Shown: positions 1-8,052, counted from the stretch's first letter. The stretch is DNA of 55,031 nt from JBAJNL01 sp036881885 (GCA_036881885.1 JBAJNL010000003.1:1-55031), one strand, 5' to 3'. The notes: generated from the letters alone by a model not told the origin. Numbers and translations: made by a program.

Positions 1-2
1 CC

Positions 3-296
3 ACGGCGGATCCTTTGACCAAAAGTCTGTTTGAGGGGGTGAAGTTGGTGCAAAAAGATGTCGAGCGTTTTTTGAAAAACCAAGGTGTGGTGTCTGTTGA
101 GGCTGCGGGCAAAACCTTTGATCCCCACAAGCACGAAGCCATGCGCGAGATCAGTGATCCCGCAAAAAAAGCAGACGAGGTGGTGGACGTGATTCAAGAA
201 GGCTATATGCTGCACGATCGGCTGCTGCGTCCTGCCCTTGTGGTGGTGAACAAGCAAGAAGCCGCTCAGCCGCCAGATGCATCCCCCGCAGAGTAA
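3..296 (+). CDS. grpE: GrpE nucleotide-exchange factor, C-terminal part (5' end outside window)
   Basis: The frame is open from the left edge and ends in TAA at 294-296, so only the last roughly 97 residues are present. They match the end of GrpE: a long-helix remnant (LFEGVKLVQKDVERFL), then the small beta domain with FDPHKHEAM and the near-universal GYMLHDRLLRPALVVV. GrpE releases ADP from DnaK in the cytoplasm and is part of the heat-shock chaperone cycle. The tail after VVVNK is short and Ala/Pro rich, as is common. The dps gene follows after 12 bp and is probably co-transcribed. Identity is secure; the start is not visible. Confidence 0.93.
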   Translation, partial: TADPLTKSLFEGVKLVQKDVERFLKNQGVVSVEAAGKTFDPHKHEAMREISDPAKKADEVVDVIQEGYMLHDRLLRPALVVVNKQEAAQPPDASPAE

Positions 297-308
297 AGGA
301 GAACCGTT

Positions 309-758
309 ATGTCTTCCCCCAAAACAAACGATGTGTGCCAAGGCTTGGCGCGCGTTTTAAGTGACACCTATGTGCTTTATCTTAAGACGCAAAATTATCA
401 TTGGAATGTAAAGGGCCAGCTTTTTCACAGCCTGCACGCCTTGTTTGAAGAGCAATACACCGAGCTTAGCGAGGCCGTTGATCAAATAGCCGAAAGAATC
501 CGCATGCTGGGTCACAACGCGCCGGGCAGTTTTAAGGCGTTTGCATCCCTTGCAAGCCTCAAAGAGGCCGAAGGCGATGACGAGGCCATGACCATGGTCA
601 AAACCCTTGCGGCAGATCAAAAAAAAATCGAGGCGGTGATTCAAGAAAGCTTCAAGCTTGCCGCGGATGCCGGTGATGATGTGACGCTTGATCTTTTAAC
701 GGGTCGTCTGGCCGCCCACCAAAAGAACCACTGGATGCTTAGCGCGTTGGCGGCTTAA
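309..758 (+). CDS. dps: Dps-family DNA-binding ferritin-like protein
   Basis: A 149-residue protein with the Dps ferroxidase signature. H31, H43, E47, D58 and E62 have the same spacing as E. coli Dps H51, H63, D67, D78 and E82, inside NYHWNVKG, LHALFEEQY and DQIAERIRMLG. The family forms dodecamers that oxidise and store iron with peroxide and protect DNA. The N-terminal tail is only about 12 residues with one lysine, so DNA binding through the tail may be weak. A clear AAAGGAG ribosome site sits just before the ATG. The 12-bp gap to grpE suggests one stress transcript. Length is normal for the family. Confidence 0.95.
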   Translation: MSSPKTNDVCQGLARVLSDTYVLYLKTQNYHWNVKGQLFHSLHALFEEQYTELSEAVDQIAERIRMLGHNAPGSFKAFASLASLKEAEGDDEAMTMVKTLAADQKKIEAVIQESFKLAADAGDDVTLDLLTGRLAAHQKNHWMLSALAA

Positions 759-763
759 AACCT

Positions 764-824
764 GTCACTGCAAGGAGCCTTTTAAGGCGACGTGGCAATC
801 CATCGTGTGCTTTAGCCGCTTAAA
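764..824. repeat. Hairpin repeat, type 1 (copy A) with linker
   Basis: The type-1 unit reads inward as GTCAYTGCRAGGAG, a variable self-complementary core, then CGACGYGGCAATCCA. Here the core is GCCTTTTAAGGC, a perfect palindrome. A linker resembling TGTGCTTTAGCCGCTT follows, as in other copies. It lies just after the dps stop codon and may also serve as a transcript 3' end. Confidence 0.75.
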
Positions 825-860
825 CACCTTGCTTGTGGCGATCTAGAACGCCCTTAAGGT

Positions 861-3311
861 TTAGGTGGCAAGGGTAAGATAGGGGGTTAGCTGTTCTTTC
901 AGGTAATCCGCAAGTTTTGGCGGAACAGGTGCGTTTTCGTCTCTTATGTCATAAACATCGCGGGTTTCAAGCAGGTCATAAGGCAACCGCAGCACCTGGT
1001 AGCCTTGCGTTTGCAGTTGGCGTGTTTGAAAGGCCGTAAAGCCATTGACACATTGCCTTTCCGTGCCTTGGTTAAGAAAGTGAGTGGGGCCATCCACTTG
1101 AATGACCAAACCTTTCTCACCACATGCGTCTATAAAAAAGTCAGCTGTGCTTGCGATGCCGTCAATAAAGCGTTGTTCTGTTAACGAGATGTGCGGACAC
1201 ATGTCTTGCAACACCTTTGACAGAGCGAACCCGGTTTTGCTCTCTAAGCATGATATCTTTGTGTCTTCATTTTTCTGAAGTTTTGCGAGGGTATCCTGTT
1301 TAAACTCAAGGTTGATGCCTTGTGCTTTAAGGTAATCCCTTGTGTTGTACATGACACGCAGGGACGTTGTATCTTGCTCTATGTCGTTTTCCAAATTTAA
1401 AGAGACACAACTTTTAAAAGCTTCAGGAAGCTTAAGATCAAGAACACAGGCTGCATAAAGCGTGTTGCTGAAACTTTGTGGGTTAAACTTGCTTAGTGTG
1501 GCCTGGCTTTGTGCCCAAAATACCTGCTTCCATTCTTGGGGTGGCTGAATCCTCAGTTTAGCTGTTGCATAAAGTGTGTTGCTGAAATTTTGTGGGTTAA
1601 ACCTGCTTAGTGTGGTCTGGCTTTGTGTCCAAAATGCCTGTTGCCACTCTTTAGGTGGCTGAATCCCCAGTTTAGCTGCTGCATAAAGTGTGTTGCTGTA
1701 ATCCTGTTCGTTAAAGTTTTGTAACGCCCATTGGCTTTGTGTCCAAAATGCCTGTTGCCACTTTTTAGGTGGCTGAATTTCCAGTTCAGCGGCTGCATAA
1801 AGCGTGTTGCTGAACTCTTGCGGGTTAAACTGTCTTAGTTTGCCCTGGCTTTGTGTCCAGAAGGCCTGTTGCCACTTTTTAGGTGGCTGAATTCTCAGTT
1901 TAGCTGTTGCATAAAGTGTGTTGCTGAAACTTTGCGGGTTAAACTGTCTTAGTTTGGGCTGGCTTTGTGTCCAAAAAACTCTTTTCCAGTTTTTAGGTGG
2001 CTGAATTCCCAGTTTAGCTGCTGCATGAAGTGTGTTGCTGAAACTTTGCGGGTCAAACTTGCGTAGTATGGTCTGGCTTTGTGCCCAAAAGGCCTGTTGC
2101 CACTCTTTAGATGGCTGAATTCGCAGTTTAGTGGCTGCATAAAGCGTGTTGCTGAAATTTTGCGGGTTAAACTGTTCGAGTTTCCGCTGGCTTTGTGCCC
2201 AAAAGGCCTGTTGCCACTCTTTGGGTGGCTGAATTCCCAGTTTAGCTGCTGCATAAAGCGTGTTGCTGAAACTTTGCTGATTAAACTGTTCTAGTTTGGT
2301 CTGGCTTTGTGTCCAAAACGCTTGTTGCCATTCTTGGGGTGGCTGAATCCTCAGCTCCGCTGCGGCATAAAGCGTGTTGCTGAACTCTTGCGGGTTAAGC
2401 TTGCTTAGTGTGGCCTGGCTTTGTATCCAAAAGGCCTTTTGCCAGGTTGCATTTGGTGTGATGGAAAGCTTCATGCATCCGTATAAAAGAGCGGTAAGGG
2501 TTTTTGCGTTGTTGGTGTTCGGTAGCTGCTCTTGTGTCACCTCCATCATTCTGGGCACAAAAGACCTGTGTGCTTTGATAGCATGACAAAGATTGGGATT
2601 ATTTTTGGCAAAGCGACTCAGCGTGCTAAACGCACGTGAAGCGGTTATACAATTGAAAGCAGGTCGGCAAGATGCGCCACAAAGCGCGTCCAAATGCTTG
2701 TTGAGTGTACGGATGCCATGACGTTGCAGGTCACCTTGCATTTGCTTAAACAAGTCATTCAGCGACACTTTTTTCTCGTTTTGTCTACGGGCATCACGGC
2801 CTGATGCTGCCTGTGGTCTTTGCGCGTGGTCTCCCTGATCATCCCTTCGTTGGGTGTGGGGGCGATCGTTTCGACGCCCTTGGTAATACCCCTGACAGCG
2901 CTCTTGCTGCCAATGTGCAGGGCGTCTGTCTTGCCTGCGTGCCTCTTGCCTTGGGCCGTTATGGTGCCTTTGATCATTGTGTTGTGATTCAAAGGATCGG
3001 CCGTAACTTTCTGATGGCCGTTGATCATAGGGTCTGCGACCGTTATGGTCTCTGTCGCGCTCATCTTGCCTGCTGCGTCCTCTGGGTGCGTGTGCAAAGC
3101 GTTGTGCGGGTGGACGCTCTTGCCTTTGATATTGGCCTTCTTGGCGTCGATCGTCTCTGGGTCTCCACTCTTGGCGTGCAGGGTTTTGGCGACGGCGTTT
3201 TGTGTGCCGCTGGTTAGGCAAGGGGTCGCCGGGCCTTTTTGGTGCCCAGAGATTGCCAATGGGTAAGATAAAAAGAAGAGCAAAAGATAAGAAAAGGCGT
3301 TTTAAAGACAT
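861..3311 (-). CDS. Exported octotricopeptide-repeat (OPR) protein with C-terminal RAP domain
   Basis: 816 residues. Residues 1-23 form a signal peptide (KRLFLSFALLFILPIG, ending LWA). Residues 24-165 are an Arg/Gln/Asp-rich disordered stretch that starts with KRPGDPLPNQRHTKRRR, which resembles a bipartite nuclear localisation signal. Residues 290-631 hold nine 38-residue repeats of the form WQQAFWxQSQxxLxxFNPQxFSNTLYAAAKLxIQPPKE. The PPxEW core is the hallmark of OPR RNA-binding repeats. Residues about 730-785 are a RAP domain (VDGPTHF, then YQVLRLPYDLL), a fold related to restriction-type nucleases. OPR and RAP proteins act mostly on organelle RNA in eukaryotes. The signal peptide suggests that this one leaves the cytoplasm and may act on host RNA, which is inference. 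It is a single gene with AT-rich upstream DNA. Confidence 0.85.
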   Translation of the reverse strand: MSLKRLFLSFALLFILPIGNLWAPKRPGDPLPNQRHTKRRRQNPARQEWRPRDDRRQEGQYQRQERPPAQRFAHAPRGRSRQDERDRDHNGRRPYDQRPSESYGRSFESQHNDQRHHNGPRQEARRQDRRPAHWQQERCQGYYQGRRNDRPHTQRRDDQGDHAQRPQAASGRDARRQNEKKVSLNDLFKQMQGDLQRHGIRTLNKHLDALCGASCRPAFNCITASRAFSTLSRFAKNNPNLCHAIKAHRSFVPRMMEVTQEQLPNTNNAKTLTALLYGCMKLSITPNATWQKAFWIQSQATLSKLNPQEFSNTLYAAAELRIQPPQEWQQAFWTQSQTKLEQFNQQSFSNTLYAAAKLGIQPPKEWQQAFWAQSQRKLEQFNPQNFSNTLYAATKLRIQPSKEWQQAFWAQSQTILRKFDPQSFSNTLHAAAKLGIQPPKNWKRVFWTQSQPKLRQFNPQSFSNTLYATAKLRIQPPKKWQQAFWTQSQGKLRQFNPQEFSNTLYAAAELEIQPPKKWQQAFWTQSQWALQNFNEQDYSNTLYAAAKLGIQPPKEWQQAFWTQSQTTLSRFNPQNFSNTLYATAKLRIQPPQEWKQVFWAQSQATLSKFNPQSFSNTLYAACVLDLKLPEAFKSCVSLNLENDIEQDTTSLRVMYNTRDYLKAQGINLEFKQDTLAKLQKNEDTKISCLESKTGFALSKVLQDMCPHISLTEQRFIDGIASTADFFIDACGEKGLVIQVDGPTHFLNQGTERQCVNGFTAFQTRQLQTQGYQVLRLPYDLLETRDVYDIRDENAPVPPKLADYLKEQLTPYLTLAT
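1419..2444 (-). repeat. Nine tandem 114-bp coding repeats (OPR units)
   Basis: Nine in-frame units of exactly 38 codons inside the OPR-RAP gene. Near-constant blocks encode SNTLYAA and FWxQSQ. The variable positions cluster at the residues following QSQ and around the FN[PQ]Q loop. Several units are very similar at DNA level, so copy number could change by slipped pairing or unequal crossing-over. Confidence 0.9.
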
Positions 3312-3321
3312 GAATCATTAC

Positions 3322-3333
3322 ACAAATATTTGT
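3322..3333. promoter_or_regulatory. 12-bp palindrome ACAAATATTTGT upstream of the OPR-RAP gene
   Basis: A perfect palindrome 11 bp upstream of the start codon. The same 12 bases occur at 28610-28621 upstream of another minus-strand exported protein gene. It may be an operator, but the region is AT-rich and chance is possible. Confidence 0.3.
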
Positions 3334-3416
3334 TTAATCTATTTTTTTTAAATATTTTTTTCACAATTGTCAAATTTTTGATTGTTAATACAGTAACGAA
3401 GAGGCTAAGAGACAGA

Positions 3417-3498
3417 TGAATTGCCGCGTCGCCTTAAAAAGCTCCCCTACAAAAATGACGTTTGGGGGCATGCCGCGTCGCAAACCTGGTTTTTTCCC
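3417..3498. repeat. Hairpin repeat, type 1 (copy B), decayed
   Basis: It begins with ATTGCCGCGTCGCCTT and continues with AGCTCC, but the closing arm (CTCCTCGCAATGAC in intact copies) is corrupted to CCCCTACAAAAATGAC. A second fragment, GCCGCGTCGC, follows at about 3472-3481. It lies between two divergently placed exported-protein genes and looks like an old, eroding copy. Confidence 0.6.
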
Positions 3499-3549
3499 TG
3501 GCAATAGCAGTTTAGAGGCATCTCCCATGCAAAAGGCCTTCGTTAGGTC

Positions 3550-4203
3550 TTACTCAAGGCTATAAATACCTGTGTGCCAGTCTGCACGCAGCAGATCAAG
3601 GTTTGCCTTTAAAAAATCATTCCAAAGCTCTGGATTCAGCTCAAAATTCTGATGCAACTCCTCTTCTGCGTCCGTCAACGGCCTGACGTGGTAAAGCGCG
3701 TTTTTGCTTAAGGGCTCGCCCAGGTGACACCCCATGGCGATGCGGTAAAGCGTTTCGCCATGATAAATCACACACGCAACCGAGGCGCTTTGTGCTGTGG
3801 TGGCCACATCGACTAACAACGTTTTGGATTCAAGAGCACCTAACACCATAAGGGCATTGCTGTGGCCCAGCTCACCCGCTTGAAAAATGCTGTCTAATGC
3901 GACGATGCGTTGCGCCAACAGATTGCTTTCACCTGGCAACAACAAAGGCCTCACGTTTTCTTGAAAAGTCTGTAAAAAATTCTCTAACTCAAGAAGGTCC
4001 CCGTTTTCACTATAGGCAGACAAGCGCGCCTTTAACGCTTCTAACCCAGCATCTTGAGGCGCAGCAGCGGCCAAAGGGGCGTGAGGCACGTCGTTGTCAT
4101 GATCATTATGATCTTGCATAGCCCCTAGAGTGATGGGGCCTAACACACCCAACGCCACCACACAACACACAGCACATGCATAGCTCAAAAGTTTGTTTGT
4201 CAT
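3550..4203 (-). CDS. Exported protein of unknown function with PLAAAAPQ linker
   Basis: 217 residues. Residues 1-28 are a signal peptide (LLSYACAVCCVVALGVLGPITLGA). An acidic DHNDHDND stretch follows, then PLAAAAPQ at residues 43-50. The neighbouring LRR protein has PLASAAPQ at the same residue numbers. The body is helical, with one Sel1-like segment (AGELGHSNALMVLGALES). No catalytic motif was recognised. The gene is transcribed away from the LRR gene across a roughly 140-bp AT-rich divergent region, so the two may share control. Probably a secreted or periplasmic accessory or effector protein; the function is unknown. Confidence 0.7.
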   Translation of the reverse strand: MTNKLLSYACAVCCVVALGVLGPITLGAMQDHNDHDNDVPHAPLAAAAPQDAGLEALKARLSAYSENGDLLELENFLQTFQENVRPLLLPGESNLLAQRIVALDSIFQAGELGHSNALMVLGALESKTLLVDVATTAQSASVACVIYHGETLYRIAMGCHLGEPLSKNALYHVRPLTDAEEELHQNFELNPELWNDFLKANLDLLRADWHTGIYSLE

Positions 4204-4344
4204 ATTTTTGCACCCTTCTAAACAGTCATAATCAGCAATCTGTTTATTGACTTATTGAATAAGTAAACATTTATATTATTGATTTTTATTGTTTTTTTTG
4301 CTAATTGTCAATATAAAGTTAATTGTGCTTTAAGGATAGAAAAC

Positions 4345-5391
4345 ATGTTTTCAGCGTCTTATAAAATTTCTTCTGTACTTTTGTGCGGTTTTGTCGTCGG
4401 GCTTTTGCCAGGCCTTGCAGCCATGGACCCTGAAAAAGATGGCACCGAACCAACAGCCTGTGCCGCCAAACCCCTGGCAAGCGCTGCCCCGCAGCAACCA
4501 GATAGCGGCAAGCCGTTCCAACCTAACCACATGACGCTTGCGAACCTCTTTGAACTGAACACATTTTTAGCCAAAGCTGAGGGTGGGGAAGATCCTTCAG
4601 TCAACCATACAGGCATAACACTGCGCGGCAAGCTTTTGCACGATTTGATCACACCCACAAAGGCCGACGACGTTGCGTGCGATTGTTCAACAGCACAGAA
4701 AACGGAACTTTTCGAACGCCTGGAGAACTATTGCAAACATAACTCACGCAGCCTGGGCATCAACATCCATTGCCCATCGGAGCCTACAGTCGTCTCAAAG
4801 CCAGAATCAAATGGTGTTCTAAGGTGGACCACAGTTCCTGGCATCCAAAACCTGTGCAGTTATCAACGCCTGTTCGACCTGCCCGTCACCCACGTCAATA
4901 TTTTTGGCATGGTTTCACTAAACGACATCAGCGCCCTTGAAGCCTGCAAGAAAACGCTGCAATCGTTGATTATTCATATGTCAGCTATTGAAAAGGCCGA
5001 TGTCTTTGGCCAACTGACAAACCTTCGTGAGGTTTCAGTCAAGTCACCGCTGCTGTCTGATTTAAACGCTTTTAGCAACTGCCGTGAGCTGCGCACGGCC
5101 TCTTTTGCCAACTGTCAGCAGGTAACAGACGCCAGCCCTTTACAATACCTGCCTGTTTTGAAGCATTTAGATCTTTTCAACTGTGACATCACCGACGCAA
5201 GCATATTTTGTGCTTTTTCGGCTTTGAGTGAACTTAACCTGAGAGCAAACTATAACCTTGACCGATCTTGCTTGCCTGCCTTGAATAACCAGATTGAAAC
5301 ATTAACAGCTTCGGATATGCCGCACGCCCAGCTTTTTACACAGGAGCTGGAGAGATGGGCTGAAAAAAATTCTTCACAACATAAGTCATGA
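4345..5391 (+). CDS. Exported leucine-rich-repeat protein
   Basis: 348 residues from the ATG at 4345, chosen because TAAGGA lies about 9 bases upstream and a good signal peptide follows directly (YKISSVLLCGFVVGLLPGLAA). After cleavage comes an acidic DPEKDGTEP stretch and PLASAAPQ at residues 43-50. From about residue 170 to 315 there are LRR-like units (LPVTHVNIFGMVSLNDISALEAC, LTNLREVSVKSPLLSDLNAFSNC, LPVLKHLDLFNCDITDASIFCAF). The LRR surface implies protein binding and no enzyme motif is visible. Domain style matches the F-box/LRR protein at 29.4-30.9 kb, but no F-box was found here. Probably an effector-like binding protein; the target is unknown. Confidence 0.75.
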   Translation: MFSASYKISSVLLCGFVVGLLPGLAAMDPEKDGTEPTACAAKPLASAAPQQPDSGKPFQPNHMTLANLFELNTFLAKAEGGEDPSVNHTGITLRGKLLHDLITPTKADDVACDCSTAQKTELFERLENYCKHNSRSLGINIHCPSEPTVVSKPESNGVLRWTTVPGIQNLCSYQRLFDLPVTHVNIFGMVSLNDISALEACKKTLQSLIIHMSAIEKADVFGQLTNLREVSVKSPLLSDLNAFSNCRELRTASFANCQQVTDASPLQYLPVLKHLDLFNCDITDASIFCAFSALSELNLRANYNLDRSCLPALNNQIETLTASDMPHAQLFTQELERWAEKNSSQHKS

Positions 5392-5448
5392 ACAGCGTGC
5401 CCGCACGGAATATTTCCCACAAAACGAACGTCCTGCCTAAGCGCCCGT

Positions 5449-5472
5449 CTTATCTTGCCATGGCGAGATAAG
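5449..5472. repeat. 24-bp perfect inverted repeat (cruciform-prone)
   Basis: The sequence folds on itself over 12 base pairs with a single G-T pair and no loop: CTTATCT, GCCATGGC centre, AGATAAG. It lies immediately before repeat copy C and after the LRR gene. There is no T-run, so it is not a standard intrinsic terminator. Confidence 0.6.
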
Positions 5473-5475
5473 AAC

Positions 5476-5575
5476 GTCATCGTGAACGGCCATGGGCCGC
5501 GTGGCGATCCACTTGCAAGAGACTGAGGCACAGATGGATTGCCGCGTCGAAACATCAGTTTCTCCTCGCAGTGAC
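5476..5575. repeat. Composite hairpin repeat: type 2 + linker + type 1 (copy C)
   Basis: The type-2 unit (5476-5511) starts GTCATCGTGAA, ends GGCGATCCA, and has a GGCC-ATG-GGCC inner stem. A linker containing GACTGAGGCACAGA follows. The type-1 unit (5535-5575) has a GAAAC-ATCA-GTTTC inner stem between ATTGCCGCGTC and CTCCTCGCAGTGAC. It lies between the convergent LRR and parB genes. Confidence 0.75.
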
Positions 5576-5603
5576 GTTTTGAGGCCAATGACAGTTGAAA
5601 ATA

Positions 5604-6536
5604 TTATGACGCTGGTTTTTTTTGGCCGTCGTTCAGTTGCATCATAAATTGATCCAGCTCTTCAGCCGTTTTAAACGCAAACGAGACAAGCCCACCATGC
5701 TTTTTCAGCTTTACCACAACGTCAAGCGATGTCAGCTGTTTGAGCTGATAAGCCAACGTTTGTGCTTCCGCCTGTCCCAAACGCATCTCGGTCATCAGCG
5801 CATCGTTTTCAAAGTGACCTTTGGCACCTTTCGTATCGGCTGTTTCAGCGGCCGCGGGCGCGTTTTTGGCAGAACGCACGGCATCTTCTGTTTGACGCAC
5901 ACTCCAGCCTTCGTGCAGCAGCTGGGACACCAAAGCTTCGGGGTTCTGCGCCCCTAGCAACGCACGCCCATGCCCTGCCGAAAGCGCGCCTTCATCAACC
6001 AACTTTTGAATGCTGGGTGCAAGGCGCAAAAGGCGCAGCGTATTGGTTAGATGCGTACGGCTTTTACCAATTTTTTCTGCAAGATCCTCTTGCGTATAGC
6101 CCATGTCTTGAATCAATTTGTCATAACCCTTGGCCTCTTCAATGGGTGACAGGTCAGATCGCTGCACGTTCTCAAGAAGGCTAATTTCAAGGGCGTCACG
6201 CTCGGACAAATCGAGCAAGCGACAGGGAATCTCTTTCAGGCCAGCCAGTTGTGCGGCTCTTAGGCGACGCTCGCCGGCCACAAGCTCGACCTCGCCCGTT
6301 GTTTTGTTGGTGCGCGCCACAAGCGGATGCAAGATGCCCTTTTCTTTGATAGAGGCTGCCAGCTCTGCAAGCGACACCTCATCAAACCGCGTGCGCGGCT
6401 GATACAGGCCCGTTTTAAACTGTTCAGGGTTTAGGTACGCGATCTCGTTCGAGGGTGCCTCAGGCGGTGCCACCTCGGACTCAAGCAACGCTGAAAGGCC
6501 CTGCCCCAGTTTGCGTTTGGATGTTAGGGCACTCAT
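5604..6536 (-). CDS. parB: ParB chromosome-partitioning CTPase/DNA-binding protein
   Basis: 310 residues from the ATG at 6536, which overlaps the parA stop (ATGA). MSALTSKRKLGQGLSALL is the typical N-terminal ParA-interacting segment. The CTP-binding ParB core has GELVAGERRLRA-type residues (GERRLRA at about 88-94) and LLENVQRSDLSPIEEAKGY. The HTH is TQEDLAEKIGKSRTHLTNTLRLLRL, and a C-terminal dimer domain follows an Ala-rich linker. ParB loads on parS and spreads to organise the origin region. No parS-like TTTCACGTGAAA was seen in the window. It is co-transcribed with rsmG and parA, the common alphaproteobacterial order, though mnmG is not in front. Confidence 0.96.
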   Translation of the reverse strand: MSALTSKRKLGQGLSALLESEVAPPEAPSNEIAYLNPEQFKTGLYQPRTRFDEVSLAELAASIKEKGILHPLVARTNKTTGEVELVAGERRLRAAQLAGLKEIPCRLLDLSERDALEISLLENVQRSDLSPIEEAKGYDKLIQDMGYTQEDLAEKIGKSRTHLTNTLRLLRLAPSIQKLVDEGALSAGHGRALLGAQNPEALVSQLLHEGWSVRQTEDAVRSAKNAPAAAETADTKGAKGHFENDALMTEMRLGQAEAQTLAYQLKQLTSLDVVVKLKKHGGLVSFAFKTAEELDQFMMQLNDGQKKPAS

Positions 6537-7309
6537 GCAGCGGCCTCCCGATTGATGAACTCTTGCGCCAGCGCCACATAGGCTTTTGACCCCGCACAAT
6601 GAAAGTCATAAAGCAGCGCAGGCTTGCCAAACGAGGGGGCTTCCCCCACCCGTGTGTTGCGCGGCACCATCGTTTTGTAAACCTTTTCTCCTAAATGCTG
6701 CATCGCATCTTCGGCCACTTGCTGATTTAAAAGGCTGCGCTTTTGATACATTGTCAGCACAATACCCTGCAGTTGCAAATGGGGGTTAAGGTTTTTCTTG
6801 ATACGCTCAAAGTTCTTTAAAAGGTGCGACAACCCTTCTAGGGCATAAAATTCGCACTGCAAGGGAATTAAAATTTTATCTGACGCCACCAACGCATTCA
6901 GCGTTAAAAGCCCCATCGAGGGCGGACAGTCGATAAAGATGAAATCATAATGCTCTTTAAGGGGTGTCAATGCCTCTTTAAGGCGCTCGTTGCGCTTTTC
7001 GGCACCCACAAGCTCGACCTCGGCCGCTGCAAGATCAGGCACAGCACACATGATAGACAAAAAGGGAATGCCTGTTTCTTGAATGGTTTCATGGCGCCAT
7101 TCGGGATGATGCAACAGATCATAGGTGCTTTTTTTGCGCTTTTGAACCGGAATACCAAGGCCCGTGCTGGCATTGCTTTGCGGGTCTAGGTCAATCAAAA
7201 GAATTTTCTGCTTTGTGGCCGCAAGCGCCGTTGCAAGGTTAACCGCTGTGGTTGTTTTGCCGACCCCTCCTTTTTGAGTGGGAAGCGCAATAATGGTTCC
7301 TTGTGGCAT
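6533..7309 (-). CDS. parA: ParA/Soj chromosome-partitioning ATPase
   Basis: 258 residues. The start at 7309 gives MPQGTIIALPTQKGGVGKTT, with the deviant Walker A KGGVGKTT at residues 13-20. Also seen are LLIDLDPQSNAS (Walker A'), FIFIDCPPSMGLLTLNAL (Walker B) and the conserved MVPRNTRVGEAPSFGKP near the end. ParA forms an ATP-dependent gradient on the nucleoid that moves ParB-parS complexes. The gene begins 1 bp after the rsmG stop and overlaps parB by 4 bp, so translational coupling is likely. Length is normal. Confidence 0.96.
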   Translation of the reverse strand: MPQGTIIALPTQKGGVGKTTTAVNLATALAATKQKILLIDLDPQSNASTGLGIPVQKRKKSTYDLLHHPEWRHETIQETGIPFLSIMCAVPDLAAAEVELVGAEKRNERLKEALTPLKEHYDFIFIDCPPSMGLLTLNALVASDKILIPLQCEFYALEGLSHLLKNFERIKKNLNPHLQLQGIVLTMYQKRSLLNQQVAEDAMQHLGEKVYKTMVPRNTRVGEAPSFGKPALLYDFHCAGSKAYVALAQEFINREAAA

Positions 7310-7310
7310 C

Positions 7311-7919
7311 TTATTTAGGCTCAATGTGATAAAGGCGCAAAACCTTGCCCCCAGCATGCGTTAAACTTGAAAAAACTTCAAGGTCAAACGCAAAACGCAC
7401 ACGCGCCTTGGCCACCTCATCCATGGCGCTTTCGCCCTTAAGACACACATAAACCGTTTCTTTTGTAAGATGCGTGCGCAAAAGATGCAACGTATCTTCA
7501 AGCGATCTAAACGCACGGGATACAAAAAAAGGCGTTTGAAAGGGCGGCATCTCTTCAAGGCGTCCGTGATGCACCGTCACATTCAGATTAAGTGTGCGTT
7601 TGGCCTCTTTTAAAAACAGCACTTTTTTTAAACGGCTTTCCACAAGATGCACATGTTTTTGGGTTAGAATAGAAAGCACAATACCTGGCAACCCCGCGCC
7701 TGTGCCAATATCAACAAGCGATGGCCAATCTTGCACAAAGGGCAACAGACCGCCGCAATCTTTGATGTGCCGGCGCATGAAGTCCCCCTCAAGGTCATGC
7801 GCACTGATCAGATTCGTCTGCTGCGACCACGCCTTTAGCAGCTTTACAAACAGCAAGAGTTTTGGCTCTTCCCACAAACTGTCTTGTAAAACAAAAGAAA
7901 AATTGTTTGAATTAGACAA
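7311..7919 (-). CDS. rsmG: RsmG (GidB) 16S rRNA m7G527 methyltransferase
   Basis: 202 residues, Rossmann SAM methyltransferase. The SAM loop SLVDIGTGAGLPGIVLSI lies around residues 67-84, followed by LVESRLKKVLFLKEAKRTLNL and the C-terminal SLTHAGGKVLRLYHIEP. The family methylates G527 of 16S rRNA, and loss gives low-level streptomycin resistance. The start codon is TTG (7919); no better ATG lies nearby and the protein length is right. It is first in the rsmG-parA-parB operon. The upstream region is AT-rich and divergent from the PAS protein gene, which also appears to start with TTG. Confidence 0.93.
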   Translation of the reverse strand: MSNSNNFSFVLQDSLWEEPKLLLFVKLLKAWSQQTNLISAHDLEGDFMRRHIKDCGGLLPFVQDWPSLVDIGTGAGLPGIVLSILTQKHVHLVESRLKKVLFLKEAKRTLNLNVTVHHGRLEEMPPFQTPFFVSRAFRSLEDTLHLLRTHLTKETVYVCLKGESAMDEVAKARVRFAFDLEVFSSLTHAGGKVLRLYHIEPK

Positions 7920-8052
7920 TATAAAAACTCACTAAAAACTTGTATTTTTTTGTAAAAAATTTTACCTAAAAAGAGGGGACTTTTTTTCTTCCCCCTAAAG
8001 GAAGCATAGCGGCCAATCACACGGCTGGCAATAATTCTTAAGAAAGATTGGG
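7920..8052. promoter_or_regulatory. Divergent intergenic region between rsmG and the PAS protein gene
   Basis: 133 bp, AT-rich. It contains a perfect palindrome GTAAAA-AA-TTTTAC (7952-7965) and a second hairpin AGGGG-N12-CCCCT (about 7973-7995). It must hold promoters for both genes. No exact -35/-10 pair could be chosen with confidence. Confidence 0.35.

Noticed and set aside
1607..2294. Open frames on both strands within the OPR repeat region
   Set aside because: They repeat with the 114-bp period of the OPR gene and encode the same shifted sequence in each unit, so they are shadows of the repeats.
1419..2444. CRISPR-like regular array
   Set aside because: The units are 114-bp coding repeats without spacers; each is an in-frame 38-residue protein repeat.
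2804..3217. 137-codon plus-strand frame opposite the Arg-rich region of the OPR-RAP gene
   Set aside because: It is the complement of CGN-rich arginine codons and has no start signal.
5604..7309. parS site near parAB
   Set aside because: No TGTTTCACGTGAAACA-like sequence was found by reading the flanks; sites may lie outside the window.
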